Below are positions 1 to 8,146 of a stretch of 64,000 nucleotides of DNA, piece after piece. Below the pieces are notes generated by a model that saw only the letters and a program-made list of their open reading frames with translations, was not told the DNA's origin and did no database searches. How positions within the stretch are numbered: position 1 is the stretch's first letter; every line of letters starts with the position of its first letter. Where the stretch lies: NCBI RefSeq assembly GCF_006716445.1, contig NZ_VFPA01000004.1, positions 558,001 through 622,000 on the forward strand, written 5' to 3'. This DNA comes from Pseudonocardia kunmingensis (GTDB lineage: Bacteria; Actinomycetota; Actinomycetes; Mycobacteriales; Pseudonocardiaceae). The position numbers and the translations under genes are program-made.

Positions 1-478
1 CCGGAACAACCGCGGCAACCTGGTCCTGCGCGACACCGCCGCCGCCGACCTTTTCGCCGCGGTGCGCAGCGACGCCGCGCTGCCCGCCGAGGCCACCGAT
101 CCGGAGGCCGGTGACACCGGCCCGGCCCCGAGCGAGGTCACCGTCGAGGTCGTCAACGCCTCCGACCGCTCCGGGCTCGCGGGCGAGGTCGGGGAGACAC
201 TGCGCTCGCTCGGGTTCGACGTCGGGGAGGTCTCCAGCGCCGAGCAGCCCACCTCGGAGACGGTGATCCGATTCTCCCCCGACCAGGCCGCCGCGGCGGA
301 GCTGCTGGCGACCACGGTGCCCTCCGCCGAGTCGGTGCCCGACCCCGGCGCCACCGGGGTGCTGCACCTGGTGCTCGGCCGTTCCTTCGACGACGTCGTC
401 CGGGCGCCGTCGGCACCGATCGCGTTGAGCGCCCCCACGACAGCTGCCCCGGAGGGGCCCGAGGCCGCCTGCGCGTGA
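1..478 (+). CDS. LCP (LytR-CpsA-Psr) family protein with LytR_C domain, 3' end only
   Basis: The frame is open from base 2 to a TGA at 476-478, so the gene starts before the window. The first visible residues (RNNRGNLVLRDTAAADLF) resemble the end of an LCP catalytic domain. They are followed by an acidic linker and a LytR_C-type fold with the VEVVNASDRSGLAGEV signature at about bases 140-200. LCP proteins attach glycopolymers such as arabinogalactan or teichoic acid to peptidoglycan outside the membrane. The extracellular C-terminal domain ends in a Pro/Ala/Thr-rich tail. The N-terminal membrane segment and catalytic arginines are not in view, so the LCP assignment rests on the tail alone. 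Confidence 0.65.
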   Translation, partial: RNNRGNLVLRDTAAADLFAAVRSDAALPAEATDPEAGDTGPAPSEVTVEVVNASDRSGLAGEVGETLRSLGFDVGEVSSAEQPTSETVIRFSPDQAAAAELLATTVPSAESVPDPGATGVLHLVLGRSFDDVVRAPSAPIALSAPTTAAPEGPEAACA

Positions 479-490
479 ACGCGCTACGAC

Positions 491-509
491 GTTCACCGCT
501 GGTTCACCC
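491..509 (+). promoter_or_regulatory. PHO box (PhoP binding site) upstream of phoU
   Basis: Two GTTCACC units lie at 491-497 and 502-508 with an exact 11-bp period, and a degenerate third unit ends in CACC near 520. This is the form of the Streptomyces PHO box, a direct repeat of GTTCACC. It ends 30 bases before the proposed -10 of the first phoU gene, a place suited to activation by PhoP under phosphate limitation. Confidence 0.75.
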
Positions 510-539
510 ACCCACGCACCCGAACGCCGCAATCAGGAC

Positions 540-545
540 TAGTCT
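540..545 (+). promoter_or_regulatory. -10 element of phoU, leaderless
   Basis: TAGTCT is followed by six bases and then the ATG at 552, with no Shine-Dalgarno sequence between. Transcription would start at the A of the start codon. Confidence 0.5.
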
Positions 546-551
546 TGTGAC

Positions 552-1208
552 ATGCGTGACGTCTACCAGGAGCAGCTCGACGGACTGGCCGAGGCCCTGG
601 CGGGCATGTGCATGCGGGTCGCCGAGGCGATGGAGAAGGCCACCCGCGCACTGCTGGAGGTCGATCTCCAGCTCGCGGAGGAAGTGATCTCCGAGGACGT
701 CCGCGTCGACGAGATCCGCGCGTCCGCCGAGGAGCGGGCGTTCGCGCTGCTCGCGCTCCAGGCGCCGGTGGCCACCGACCTGCGGATCGTCGTCTCGGCG
801 ATCCACGGCGCCGGCGACATCGAGCGCATGGGCGACCTCGCCCTGCACGTGGCCCAGGCGGCCCGCCGGCGGCACCCGCAGGCGGTGCTGCCGGAGGAGA
901 TCGCCCCCTACTTCGCCGAGATGGGGCAGGTCGGGGTGGCGCTGGCGCGGAAGGCGGGCGACGTCATCCGCACCCGCGACCTCGCGCGCGCGGCCGAGCT
1001 CGAGTCCGACGACGACGCCATGGACGACCTGCACCGGCACATGTTCACGGTGCTGATGGACCGCGACTGGAGCCACGGCGTCGGCCCGGCCGTCGACATC
1101 ACGCTGCTGGCCCGCTTCTACGAGCGCTACGCCGACCACGCGGTGGCCGTCGCCCGCCGGATCGTCTACGTCGTGACCGGCCGCATGCCCGGCCCGCTCG
1201 CCGTCTGA
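552..1208 (+). CDS. phoU: PhoU-family phosphate signalling protein, copy 1
   Basis: A 218-aa all-helical protein with the two PhoU repeats, each holding the GDIERMGD / YADHAVAVARR type metal-binding motif (about residues 92-99 and 193-204). PhoU links the PstSCAB transporter to the PhoR-PhoP two-component system in the cytoplasm and damps the response when phosphate is plentiful. The size matches the family. The gene is apparently leaderless and has its own PHO box. It converges on the pst operon instead of following pstB as in E. coli. A paralogue with about half its residues identical follows 83 bases downstream. Confidence 0.93.
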   Translation: MRDVYQEQLDGLAEALAGMCMRVAEAMEKATRALLEVDLQLAEEVISEDVRVDEIRASAEERAFALLALQAPVATDLRIVVSAIHGAGDIERMGDLALHVAQAARRRHPQAVLPEEIAPYFAEMGQVGVALARKAGDVIRTRDLARAAELESDDDAMDDLHRHMFTVLMDRDWSHGVGPAVDITLLARFYERYADHAVAVARRIVYVVTGRMPGPLAV

Positions 1209-1279
1209 GCGGCGCTGCCCGCGCTGCCCGACCACCGGAGCGTCCACGCCGACGACCCCGGTCGTTCAACTGCCTCCGA

Positions 1280-1285
1280 TAGGCT
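1280..1285 (+). promoter_or_regulatory. -10 element of the second phoU, leaderless
   Basis: TAGGCT is followed by six bases and the ATG at 1292. The same spacing is found for the first phoU, so the paralogue probably has its own promoter. A lone GTTCAACT at 1264 is not a PHO box by itself. Confidence 0.5.
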
Positions 1286-1291
1286 CCACGC

Positions 1292-1951
1292 ATGCCCCCC
1301 GCCCCGCTGCCCCAGCAGCTGGACGAGCTGTCCGAGCTGCTCGGAGGCATGTGCACGGCCGCGGCCGGTGCGCTGAACCGCGCCACCGCGGCCCTGCTGG
1401 AGTCGCGGGAACGGCTGGCCGTCCAGGTGGTCGCGGGCGACTCCGAGATCGACGCGTTGCGCGCGCAGGTGGAGGAGCTGGCGTGCGACGCGCTGCTGTT
1501 CCACAACCCCGTGGCGGGCGACCTGCGTGCGGTCGTCGCCGCCATCCGCACCGCGGGCGATATCGAGCGCATGGGCGACCTCGCCCTGCACATCGCCGAG
1601 GTCGTGCGGATCCGCCATCCCGCGCCCGCGCTGCCCGCCGAGGTGCTGCCCGCCTTCGAGAAGATGGGCCGGGTCGCCGTGCAGCTGGCGGTGAAGGCCG
1701 CCGAGGTCGTGCGCAGCCGCAACGTCCTGCTCGCCGCCGAGCTCGACCGCGACGACGACGAGATGGACGTGCTGCACCGCGGCATGTTCGAGGTGATGAT
1801 GGACCCGGCGTGGCCGCACGACATCCCGACGGCCGTGAACGTCACCCTGCTGGCGCGCTACTACGAGCGGTTCGCCGACCACGCGGTCGTGGTTGCGCGG
1901 GAGACCGTCTACGCCGTGACGGGCCAGGAGCCCGACGCCCTCCCCATCTGA
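1292..1951 (+). CDS. PhoU-family phosphate signalling protein, copy 2
   Basis: A 219-aa PhoU homologue, colinear with its neighbour over the whole length and keeping the motifs GDIERMGD (about residues 90-97) and FADHAVVVARE (about 193-203). It is probably a tandem duplicate. Its start follows a -10-like TAGGCT by six bases, so it can be transcribed apart from the first copy, and no PHO box is seen in front of it. Mycobacteria also have two PhoU proteins (PhoY1 and PhoY2), but there they are not adjacent as far as I recall. The 3' end forms one arm of a terminator shared with pstB. Confidence 0.9.
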   Translation: MPPAPLPQQLDELSELLGGMCTAAAGALNRATAALLESRERLAVQVVAGDSEIDALRAQVEELACDALLFHNPVAGDLRAVVAAIRTAGDIERMGDLALHIAEVVRIRHPAPALPAEVLPAFEKMGRVAVQLAVKAAEVVRSRNVLLAAELDRDDDEMDVLHRGMFEVMMDPAWPHDIPTAVNVTLLARYYERFADHAVVVARETVYAVTGQEPDALPI

Positions 1952-1974
1952 GGGTGAGGGCGCCGGGCTCCTGG
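1924..1974. terminator. Bidirectional terminator between phoU2 and pstB
   Basis: Arms at 1924-1942 and 1956-1974 pair over 19 bases with one mismatch around a 13-base loop. The left arm lies inside the last codons of phoU2. The structure sits between convergent genes and can stop transcription from both sides. There is no U-tract, as is usual in actinobacteria. Confidence 0.7.
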
Positions 1975-1982
1975 GGGATCAC

Positions 1983-2762
1983 TCAGCCGAAGCGGCCGGA
2001 CACGTAGTCCTCGGTGGCCTTCTCCCTGGGCTGGGAGAAGATCGTCTTCGTCTCGTCCATCTCCACCAGCTTGCCGGGCTTGCCGGTGCCCTCGATGTTG
2101 AAGAACCCGGTGTAGTCGCTCACGCGGGCGGCCTGCTGCATGTTGTGCGTGACGATGACGATCGTGTAGTCCATCTTCAGCTCGTTGATCAGGTCCTCGA
2201 TCGCGAGCGTGGAGATCGGGTCGAGGGCCGAGCACGGCTCGTCCATGAGCAGGACGTCGGGCTGCACGGCGATCGCCCGCGCGATGCACAGGCGCTGCTG
2301 CTGCCCACCGGAGAGGCCGGAGCCGGGCTTGTCGAGCCGGTCCTTGACCTCGTTCCAGAGGTTCGCGCCACGCAGGGACTTCTCGACGAGCTCGTCGGTC
2401 GCGTCCTTGCGCATCTTCTTGCTGTTCAGCCGCTGGCCCGCGATCACGTTGTCGTAGATCGACATCGTGGGGAACGGGTTGGGGCGCTGGAACACCATGC
2501 CGATCTGGCGGCGGACGCCGACGGGGTCGATGCCCGGCCCGTAGAGGTCCCGGCCGTCCAGCTCGAGCTTGCCCTCGACGCGGGCGCCCGGGATGACCTC
2601 GTGCATGCGGTTGATCGCACGCAGGTAGGTCGACTTGCCGCAACCGGACGGCCCGATCAGCGCGGTCACGGTCTTCGGCCGGATCGTCATGTTGACGCCC
2701 TCGACCGCGCGGAACGCGCTGTAGTAGATGTTCAGGTCCTTGGCTTCGATCGCCTTGCCCAT
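1983..2762 (-). CDS. pstB: Phosphate ABC transporter ATP-binding protein PstB
   Basis: A 259-aa ABC ATPase with Walker A GPSGCGKST (about residue 37), the PstB-typical Q-loop segment FQRPNPFPTMSIYDN, signature LSGGQQQR, Walker B VLLMDEP followed by CSALDP, and H-loop VTHNMQQA. It drives high-affinity phosphate import through PstC and PstA at the inner face of the membrane. Length and motifs are standard. It is the last gene of pstSCAB, 13 bases after pstA, with an AGGAG sequence before its ATG. Confidence 0.97.
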   Translation of the reverse strand: MGKAIEAKDLNIYYSAFRAVEGVNMTIRPKTVTALIGPSGCGKSTYLRAINRMHEVIPGARVEGKLELDGRDLYGPGIDPVGVRRQIGMVFQRPNPFPTMSIYDNVIAGQRLNSKKMRKDATDELVEKSLRGANLWNEVKDRLDKPGSGLSGGQQQRLCIARAIAVQPDVLLMDEPCSALDPISTLAIEDLINELKMDYTIVIVTHNMQQAARVSDYTGFFNIEGTGKPGKLVEMDETKTIFSQPREKATEDYVSGRFG

Positions 2763-2775
2763 CCGACTCGGGCTC

Positions 2776-3861
2776 CTATCGGGTCTTCGGCGCGAACCAG
2801 CGGGCGATCAGTCGCGCCAGCAGGTTCAGCACCATGACGATGATGATCAGTACGAGCGCCGCGGTCCACGCCCGCTCCAGGTACGGCTCACGGGGCACGC
2901 CCGGAGTGGCGTAGGAGAAGTAGGAGAAGACCGGCAGCGTGGCCATGCGGCCGTCGAAGGCGTTGAAGTTCAGCGCCGTGGAGAGGCCGACCGCGACCAG
3001 CAGCGGCGCGGTCTCGCCGATCACCCGGGCGATGGCGAGCGTGACGCCCGAGGCGATGCCCGCGATCGACGTCGGGATGACGACCTTGAGGATCGTGCGC
3101 CACTTCGGCACGCCGAGCGCGAACGCGGCCTCCCGCAGCTCGTTCGGCACGATCTTCAGCATCTCCTCGGCCGACCGCACCACCACCGGGATCATCAGCA
3201 CCGACAGGGCCACCGACCCGGCGAAGCCGAGCCGGGCCCCGGGCCCGACCAGGTAGGTGAACAGCGCGACCGCGAACAGGCCGGCGACGATCGACGGGAT
3301 GCCGGTCATCACGTCCACGAAGAACGTGATGGCGCGCGCCAGCCGGCCCTTGCCGTACTCGACCAGGTACACGGCGGTGAGCAGCCCGACCGGGATGGAC
3401 ATCAGCGCCGCGAAACCGGTGATGACCAGCGTGCCCACGATCGCGTGGTAGGCGCCACCGCCCTCACCGACGACGCCGCGCATGGAGGAGTTGAAGAACT
3501 CGACGTCGAAGCGGGCGATGCCCTCGCCGATGATCGTGACGAGGACCGACACGAGCGGGACGACGGCGAGCAGGAAGGCGCACGTGACGACCACCGTGAC
3601 CAACCGGTCGACGGCCTTCCTCCTGCCCTCGACGGCGTAGGAGGCGACGTAGAGCCCCACCGCGAAGACGACGGCGGTGCCGACGGCGAACAACCCGACG
3701 CTGAACCCGACGAGGGCCAGCAGGCCGCCGACGACGACCGCGGTGGCGGCCAGCCCGCCCGGTACGGCCCACCTCGGCAGCTGCCCCTGCGCGCGCAGGC
3801 CGCTCGGCGGCGCCGGGAGGGCGCTGCCCGACTCCTGCCGCTTGCTGGTGTCGACGGTCAT
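2776..3861 (-). CDS. pstA: Phosphate ABC transporter permease PstA
   Basis: A 361-aa membrane protein with a long cytoplasmic N-terminal tail, two hydrophobic segments (about residues 33-80), then the permease core with the EAA-type loop (EMLKIVPNELREAAFALGVPKWRTI). The ATG at 3859-3861 was chosen because it overlaps the pstC stop codon by one base (TGATG), the usual sign of translational coupling. The frame stays open far upstream, but those codons lie over pstC. Together with PstC it forms the phosphate channel. The N-terminal extension makes it longer than the roughly 300-aa E. coli protein, which is common in actinobacteria. Confidence 0.94.
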   Translation of the reverse strand: MTVDTSKRQESGSALPAPPSGLRAQGQLPRWAVPGGLAATAVVVGGLLALVGFSVGLFAVGTAVVFAVGLYVASYAVEGRRKAVDRLVTVVVTCAFLLAVVPLVSVLVTIIGEGIARFDVEFFNSSMRGVVGEGGGAYHAIVGTLVITGFAALMSIPVGLLTAVYLVEYGKGRLARAITFFVDVMTGIPSIVAGLFAVALFTYLVGPGARLGFAGSVALSVLMIPVVVRSAEEMLKIVPNELREAAFALGVPKWRTILKVVIPTSIAGIASGVTLAIARVIGETAPLLVAVGLSTALNFNAFDGRMATLPVFSYFSYATPGVPREPYLERAWTAALVLIIIVMVLNLLARLIARWFAPKTR

Positions 3862-4835
3862 CAGTTGGCCCCCGAGAACTCTCGGCGTCGGTTGATGATG
3901 AAGCGCGCGATGGAGTTCACCGCGAGGGTGATGAGGAACAGCACCAGGCCGGACGCGATGAGCACGTTCACGCCGATGCCGCTGGCCTCGGGGAACTGCA
4001 GTGCGATGTTCGCGGCGATCGTGGAGGGGTTGCCGTTGCTGATCAGGTTGAAGGTGATGCCGCCGGACACCGAGAGCACGATCGCGACCGCCATCGTCTC
4101 CCCGAGCGCACGGCCCAGGCCCAGCATCGCACCGCTGATGATGCCCGAGCGGCCGAACGGCAGCACCGCCATGCGGATCATCTCCCAGCGCGTGGCACCG
4201 AGGGCGAGTGCCGCCTCCTCGTGCAGCTTGGGCGTCTGCAGGAAGACCTCCCGCGTCACCGCCGTGATGATCGGCAGGATCATGACGGCGAGCACGATCC
4301 CGGTCACCAGCATCGTGCGACCGGTGGCCGACACCGGGCCGGCGAAGAACGGGATGAAGCCGAGGTTGGACTCCAGCCACGTCATCAGCGCGATCGAGGC
4401 CGGCGCCAGCGTCCAGGCGCCCCAGAGGCCGTAGACGATGCTGGGCACGGCGGCCAGCAGGTCGACCACGTAACCCAGCGCCTGGGCGATCCGGCGCGGC
4501 GCGTAGTGGGTGATGAACAGGGCGACCGCCACGGCCAGCGGGGTCGCGAGGACCAGCGCGATGACGGCGGCCAGCAGCGTGCCGAAGATCAGCGGGGCGA
4601 CGTAGGCGAAGAAGCCCGCGCCGCCCGGGATGTCCGCGGCGGGAGCGGTCAGCGCCGGGATCGCCTCGACGAGCAGGAACGCGGCGACGCCGGCCAGCAC
4701 GACCAGGATCAGGATGCCCGCGCCCTTGGCCATGCCGGAGAAGATGCGGTCACCGGGCTGGACGACCGGCTTCGCCGGGGCGGCCTCCGGTGTCGTGCCC
4801 GCAGGGGCGGGCCCGGGGGTGGTGTCGGTACTCAC
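3861..4835 (-). CDS. pstC: Phosphate ABC transporter permease PstC
   Basis: A 324-aa permease with about six membrane helices, starting after an Ala/Pro-rich cytoplasmic N-terminus. It has the PstC features PSIVYGLWG and the coupling loop VFLQTPKLHEEAALALGATRWEMIR. The GTG start at 4833-4835 has AAGGGA five bases upstream. It pairs with PstA to form the channel. A strong hairpin lies between pstS and this gene, so its mRNA level is probably lower than that of pstS. Confidence 0.95.
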   Translation of the reverse strand: MSTDTTPGPAPAGTTPEAAPAKPVVQPGDRIFSGMAKGAGILILVVLAGVAAFLLVEAIPALTAPAADIPGGAGFFAYVAPLIFGTLLAAVIALVLATPLAVAVALFITHYAPRRIAQALGYVVDLLAAVPSIVYGLWGAWTLAPASIALMTWLESNLGFIPFFAGPVSATGRTMLVTGIVLAVMILPIITAVTREVFLQTPKLHEEAALALGATRWEMIRMAVLPFGRSGIISGAMLGLGRALGETMAVAIVLSVSGGITFNLISNGNPSTIAANIALQFPEASGIGVNVLIASGLVLFLITLAVNSIARFIINRRREFSGAN

Positions 4836-4896
4836 GTGATCCCTTCCCGCGGATCGGCGCGGAAGATCGAACGTGCGGGGTGGAAACGGGCCGAAA

Positions 4897-4930
4897 GCCC
4901 GGACGGTCCCATGATGACGACCGTCCGGGC
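4897..4930 (-). terminator. Attenuating hairpin between pstS and pstC
   Basis: Arms at 4897-4908 and 4919-4930 pair perfectly over 12 bases (GCCCGGACGGTC type) around a 10-base loop. It is downstream of the pstS stop codon and upstream of pstC. It would let the binding protein be made in excess over the membrane subunits by partial termination or by protecting the pstS 3' end. Confidence 0.65.
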
Positions 4931-4957
4931 CTCGCGGCTACGTGATGCCGGGCTCAA

Positions 4958-6085
4958 TCAGCCCGCCGCGGCGATGGCGTCGATCGCCGGCTGGAAGGTG
5001 CTGCGCTGGCTGGCCGAGATCGGCGCGTTGCCGGCGTTCTCGCTCGCGGCCGCCTGCCCCTCCTCGCTCGCGATGTAGTTCAGGAAGGCACGCACGGCGT
5101 CGGCCTGCGCCGGGTCCGAGTACTGCGTGCAGGCGAGGGTGTAGGAGACCAGCACGATCGGGTAGGTGCCCGCCGCCGGGTTGTCCCGCGCGAGCTCGAC
5201 CGCGAAGTTGAAGTTGCCCTGGCCCTCGATGCGCGGCGAGGCCTCGACGATGGCGGCTGCGGCCTCCGGCGACGGGTTGACGAACGCGTCGCCGACCCTG
5301 ACGTCGACGGTGCCGAGCTCGCCGGCCTGGCTCAGGTCGGCGTAGCCGATCGTGCCCTGACCGCCCTGGACGGCGCCGACGACACCGGACGTGCCCTGGG
5401 CCGCCTCGCCGCCCTGGACCGGCCAGTTGCCGTCCGCCTCGTGCGGCCAGTCGGCACCGGCCGCGGCCACCAGGTACTCGGTGAAGTTCTCGGTGGTGCC
5501 CGACTCGTCGGCGCGGTTCACCGGCGTGATCGGCGTGGCCGGGAGCTGGACGCCGGGGTTGTCGGCGGCGATCGCCGGGTCGTTCCAGGTGGTGATCTGC
5601 CGGTTGAAGATCTGGGCGATCGTCGACGGCGCGAGCTGCAGGTTGTCGACGCCCTCCAGGTTGAACACCACCGCGATCGGCGAGATGTAGAGCGGCATCT
5701 GGATGACGTTGTCCGGGCCGCCGCAGACCTGCTGGGCCGCGGGCAGCTCCTCCTCGTCCAGCGCGGCGTCGGTGCCGGCGAACTGGACCGCGCCCTCGGT
5801 GAACTGCGTGCGGCCACCGCCCGAGCCGACGGGGTCGTAGTTGACGGTGACGTCGGGCGCGACGCTCGAGAAGCCGGCGATCCAGGCCTCCATGGCCGCC
5901 TGCTGCGAGGAGGCACCGGCACCGGCGAGCGTGCCGGAGACGTCGGTCGTGGCGCCGCTGTCGCCACCGGCGGCCGGCGGGGCGGTCTCGTTGGCCGCAC
6001 CGCAGCCGGCGAGCAGGATCGCGCTACTGGCGGCGACGCCGACCGCAGCGAGTCGGGCACGGGAACCGTGCCGCAGGGTGTTCAC
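4958..6085 (-). CDS. pstS: Phosphate-binding lipoprotein PstS
   Basis: A 375-aa secreted substrate-binding protein with a lipoprotein signal: positively charged N-terminus, hydrophobic stretch and lipobox LAGC with the lipidated cysteine at about residue 28. The phosphate-site motifs are visible: AGASSQQAAMEAW after the linker, then DPVGSGGGRTQF and RADESGTTENF. The GTG at 6083-6085 was chosen because GGAGGA lies about seven bases before it and the signal peptide follows at once; the frame is open upstream but without a better start. First gene of the pst operon, 100 bases downstream of a PHO box. Confidence 0.95.
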   Translation of the reverse strand: MNTLRHGSRARLAAVGVAASSAILLAGCGAANETAPPAAGGDSGATTDVSGTLAGAGASSQQAAMEAWIAGFSSVAPDVTVNYDPVGSGGGRTQFTEGAVQFAGTDAALDEEELPAAQQVCGGPDNVIQMPLYISPIAVVFNLEGVDNLQLAPSTIAQIFNRQITTWNDPAIAADNPGVQLPATPITPVNRADESGTTENFTEYLVAAAGADWPHEADGNWPVQGGEAAQGTSGVVGAVQGGQGTIGYADLSQAGELGTVDVRVGDAFVNPSPEAAAAIVEASPRIEGQGNFNFAVELARDNPAAGTYPIVLVSYTLACTQYSDPAQADAVRAFLNYIASEEGQAAASENAGNAPISASQRSTFQPAIDAIAAAG

Positions 6086-6185
6086 CTGTGTTCCTCCGTC
6101 GTGAGTTCCCGTGAACGGGCAGGCGACTCCGGGAGCCGCCGGTCGCGAACGGTAGGTAAGCCCGGTGGACGGGCTCCGCCGTCGA

Positions 6186-6203
6186 GGTGAACGCAGGATG
6201 AAC
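6186..6203 (-). promoter_or_regulatory. PHO box upstream of pstS
   Basis: On the minus strand GTTCATCC (6196-6203) and GTTCACC (6186-6192) stand 11 bases apart. This matches the direct-repeat PHO box bound by phosphorylated PhoP, in the same orientation as pstS and about 100 bases before its start. Confidence 0.72.
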
Positions 6204-6316
6204 AGGTCCCCCGGGTGAGGCAGCACACTCACCCACGGTGGGCCGTGATCTCCCCGTGACCTGCGCCGACGTGATCAGCTGCATCGCGGCGCGGGTTGCC
6301 GGTGGGTGAACAGGGG

Positions 6317-7201
6317 TCAGCGGCGGTACGAAACATCCGCCTGCCAGCGGGTGAATCCGAGGCTGCCGTAGAGCCGCACGGCGGGCGAGTTGTCCGCCTC
6401 GACGTAGAGCAGCACGCGCGTCTGCCCGCGCGCGTCGCGCAAGTGCTGCAGACCGGCCAGGGTCAGGGCCGCGCCGAGCCGCAGACCGCGCGCCGCCGGG
6501 TCGACGCCCAGCACGTAGACCTCGCCGATCGGCTCGGGATCGGTGTGGACCTTCGTCCAGTGGAAGCCGAGCACCCGGCCCCGCGCGTCGACGGCCAGCA
6601 GGAACCCCGCCGGGTCGAACCAGGGTTGGGCCTCGCCGTCGCGGATCCGGTCGAGGTCCCAGCCGCCCTGCTCGGGGTGCCAGTCGAAGGCGGCGTTGTT
6701 GACGCGCAGGAACTCGTCCTCGTCCGCCCCCACGACGAACGGCCGCAGCACCACCCCCGCAGGCAGCTCGGGGTCCGGCACCGGTTCGGCCAGGTCGCGC
6801 CGCATCTGCCACAGCTCCCGCGCCGCGGTGAACCCGAGGCGGGCGGCGAGGGCGACCGCGCCGGGGTGCTGCCCGTGCGCCCAGACGTTCAACGGCGCGC
6901 TGCCCACGCGCTCCGCCAGCGCCTCGACGAGACGCCTGCCCAGCCCGGCACGCCGGGCGTCGGGGTGCACGACGAGCTCGGCGGTGGCGCCGCCCTCGCC
7001 CGCGTCGAGCTGGGCGACCCCGCGCAGCGCCCCGGTCTCGTCACGAGCGAGCAGGTGGGCGGCGTCGTCACGGCGCAGGTGCAGCAGCACGTGCTCGCCG
7101 AGCGGGGCCGTGCCGTCCACCGCCGTGGCCGCCGCGGCCAGCGCCTCGACCTCGCCCGCCGACACCTCGTCCAACCCCGCGTGCCACACCAACCCGATCA
7201 C
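6317..7201 (-). CDS. mshD: Mycothiol synthase MshD
   Basis: A 294-aa protein with two tandem GNAT acetyltransferase domains. The C-terminal one has GEVYVLGVDPAARGLRLGAALT and LYVEADNSPAVRLYGSLGF, hallmarks of MshD. It transfers acetyl from acetyl-CoA to Cys-GlcN-Ins, the last step of mycothiol synthesis in the cytosol. The start is placed at GTG 7201 because a TAGCGT -10 lies seven bases before it, like other leaderless genes here; an ATG at 7231 would add ten residues. It lies downstream of glnR in the same direction, the arrangement I recall from mycobacteria and Streptomyces. Confidence 0.92.
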   Translation of the reverse strand: MIGLVWHAGLDEVSAGEVEALAAAATAVDGTAPLGEHVLLHLRRDDAAHLLARDETGALRGVAQLDAGEGGATAELVVHPDARRAGLGRRLVEALAERVGSAPLNVWAHGQHPGAVALAARLGFTAARELWQMRRDLAEPVPDPELPAGVVLRPFVVGADEDEFLRVNNAAFDWHPEQGGWDLDRIRDGEAQPWFDPAGFLLAVDARGRVLGFHWTKVHTDPEPIGEVYVLGVDPAARGLRLGAALTLAGLQHLRDARGQTRVLLYVEADNSPAVRLYGSLGFTRWQADVSYRR

Positions 7202-7208
7202 GCGAACG

Positions 7209-7214
7209 ACGCTA
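7209..7214 (-). promoter_or_regulatory. -10 element of mshD, leaderless
   Basis: On the minus strand TAGCGT is followed by seven bases and the GTG at 7201. It decides the start codon chosen for mshD. Confidence 0.42.
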
Positions 7215-7250
7215 CCCCGGACGCCGGACACGCCCGTTCCTCCAGCGGTG

Positions 7251-8021
7251 TCAGGCCATCCCGGCCACGCCGTTGACGCGGCCGACCGCCCGGTCGCCGC
7301 CGTCCTCGTCGCCGTCCTCGTCCTCGATGCGCACGGGCGGTGCCCCCAGTGGGCCGCGGGAGGGCCGGACGAACTTGTAGCCGACGTTGCGCACGGTGCC
7401 GATCATCTGCTCGTGCTCGGGGCCGAGCTTGGCCCGCAGCCGCCGCACGTGGACGTCGACGGTGCGGGTGCCGCCGAAGAAGTCGTAGCCCCACACCTCC
7501 TGGAGCAGCTGCGCGCGGGTGAACACCCGGCCCGCGTGCTGGGCGAGGTACTTGAGCAGCTCGAACTCCTTGTAGGTGAGCTCGAGGAGCCGGCCGCGCA
7601 GCCGCGCCGCGTAGGTGGCCTCGTCGATGACGAGCTCGCCGAGCACCAGCGCACCGCCGTCGCGGCCCGCGTCGGCGCCGGGGCGGGACTTGAGCAACCG
7701 CAGCCGCGCGTCGACCTCGGCGGGGCCGGTGCCGGGCAGCAGGATCTCGTCGACCACCCACTCCCCCGAGACCGCCACCAGGCCGCCCTCGGTGAGCACC
7801 GCGATGACGGGCACGTCGGTGCCGGTGCTGCCGAGCAGCCGGCACAGGCTGCGGGCCGCGACCAGGTCGGTGCGGGCGTCGACGAGCACGGCGTCGTGGG
7901 GGCCCGCATCGAGCAGAGCGGCCACCTCGGGCGCGGCCGTCCGGACGCCGTGCGGCAGCAGCGTGAGGGCCGGCAGCACGGAACCCGGGTCGGGGTCGGC
8001 TGTCAGCAGAAGGAGTTCCAC
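7251..8021 (-). CDS. glnR: OmpR-type global nitrogen regulator GlnR
   Basis: A 256-aa protein with an atypical receiver domain (about residues 1-120) and a winged-helix DNA-binding domain (about 140-230) with the very conserved stretch LTYKEFELLKYLAQHAGRVFTRAQL and GTRTVDVHVRRLRAKLG. The receiver keeps one Asp (VLVDAR) but lacks the usual acidic pocket, as known for GlnR, which works without phosphorylation. GlnR activates glnA, amtB and many other nitrogen genes. The GTG at 8019-8021 is preceded by AGGAGG; the frame extends upstream without support. Neighbour mshD confirms the identity. It ends in an acidic tail. Confidence 0.92.
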   Translation of the reverse strand: MELLLLTADPDPGSVLPALTLLPHGVRTAAPEVAALLDAGPHDAVLVDARTDLVAARSLCRLLGSTGTDVPVIAVLTEGGLVAVSGEWVVDEILLPGTGPAEVDARLRLLKSRPGADAGRDGGALVLGELVIDEATYAARLRGRLLELTYKEFELLKYLAQHAGRVFTRAQLLQEVWGYDFFGGTRTVDVHVRRLRAKLGPEHEQMIGTVRNVGYKFVRPSRGPLGAPPVRIEDEDGDEDGGDRAVGRVNGVAGMA

Positions 8022-8146
8022 GCGGTGTGCCTCCTCTCCCACCGGGGGCCGGGGCGCCGGCTGCGCCCCTCGTCCGATCACGGCGGGCGACCATGACGCA
8101 CCGTTCACACCCGCGTGACCCGGCGGGAACACCACCACGCGGATCG

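Noticed and set aside
1264..1271. PHO half-site GTTCAACT before the second phoU
   Set aside because: A single imperfect unit without a partner at 11 bases.
6304..6311. PHO half-site GTTCACCC (minus strand) after mshD
   Set aside because: No second unit at 11 bases on either side.
8103..8121. A further PHO box (GTTCACACCCG followed by CGTGACCC) between glnR and the hydrolase gene
   Set aside because: The second unit does not fit GTTCACC at the 11-bp period; only the first half matches.
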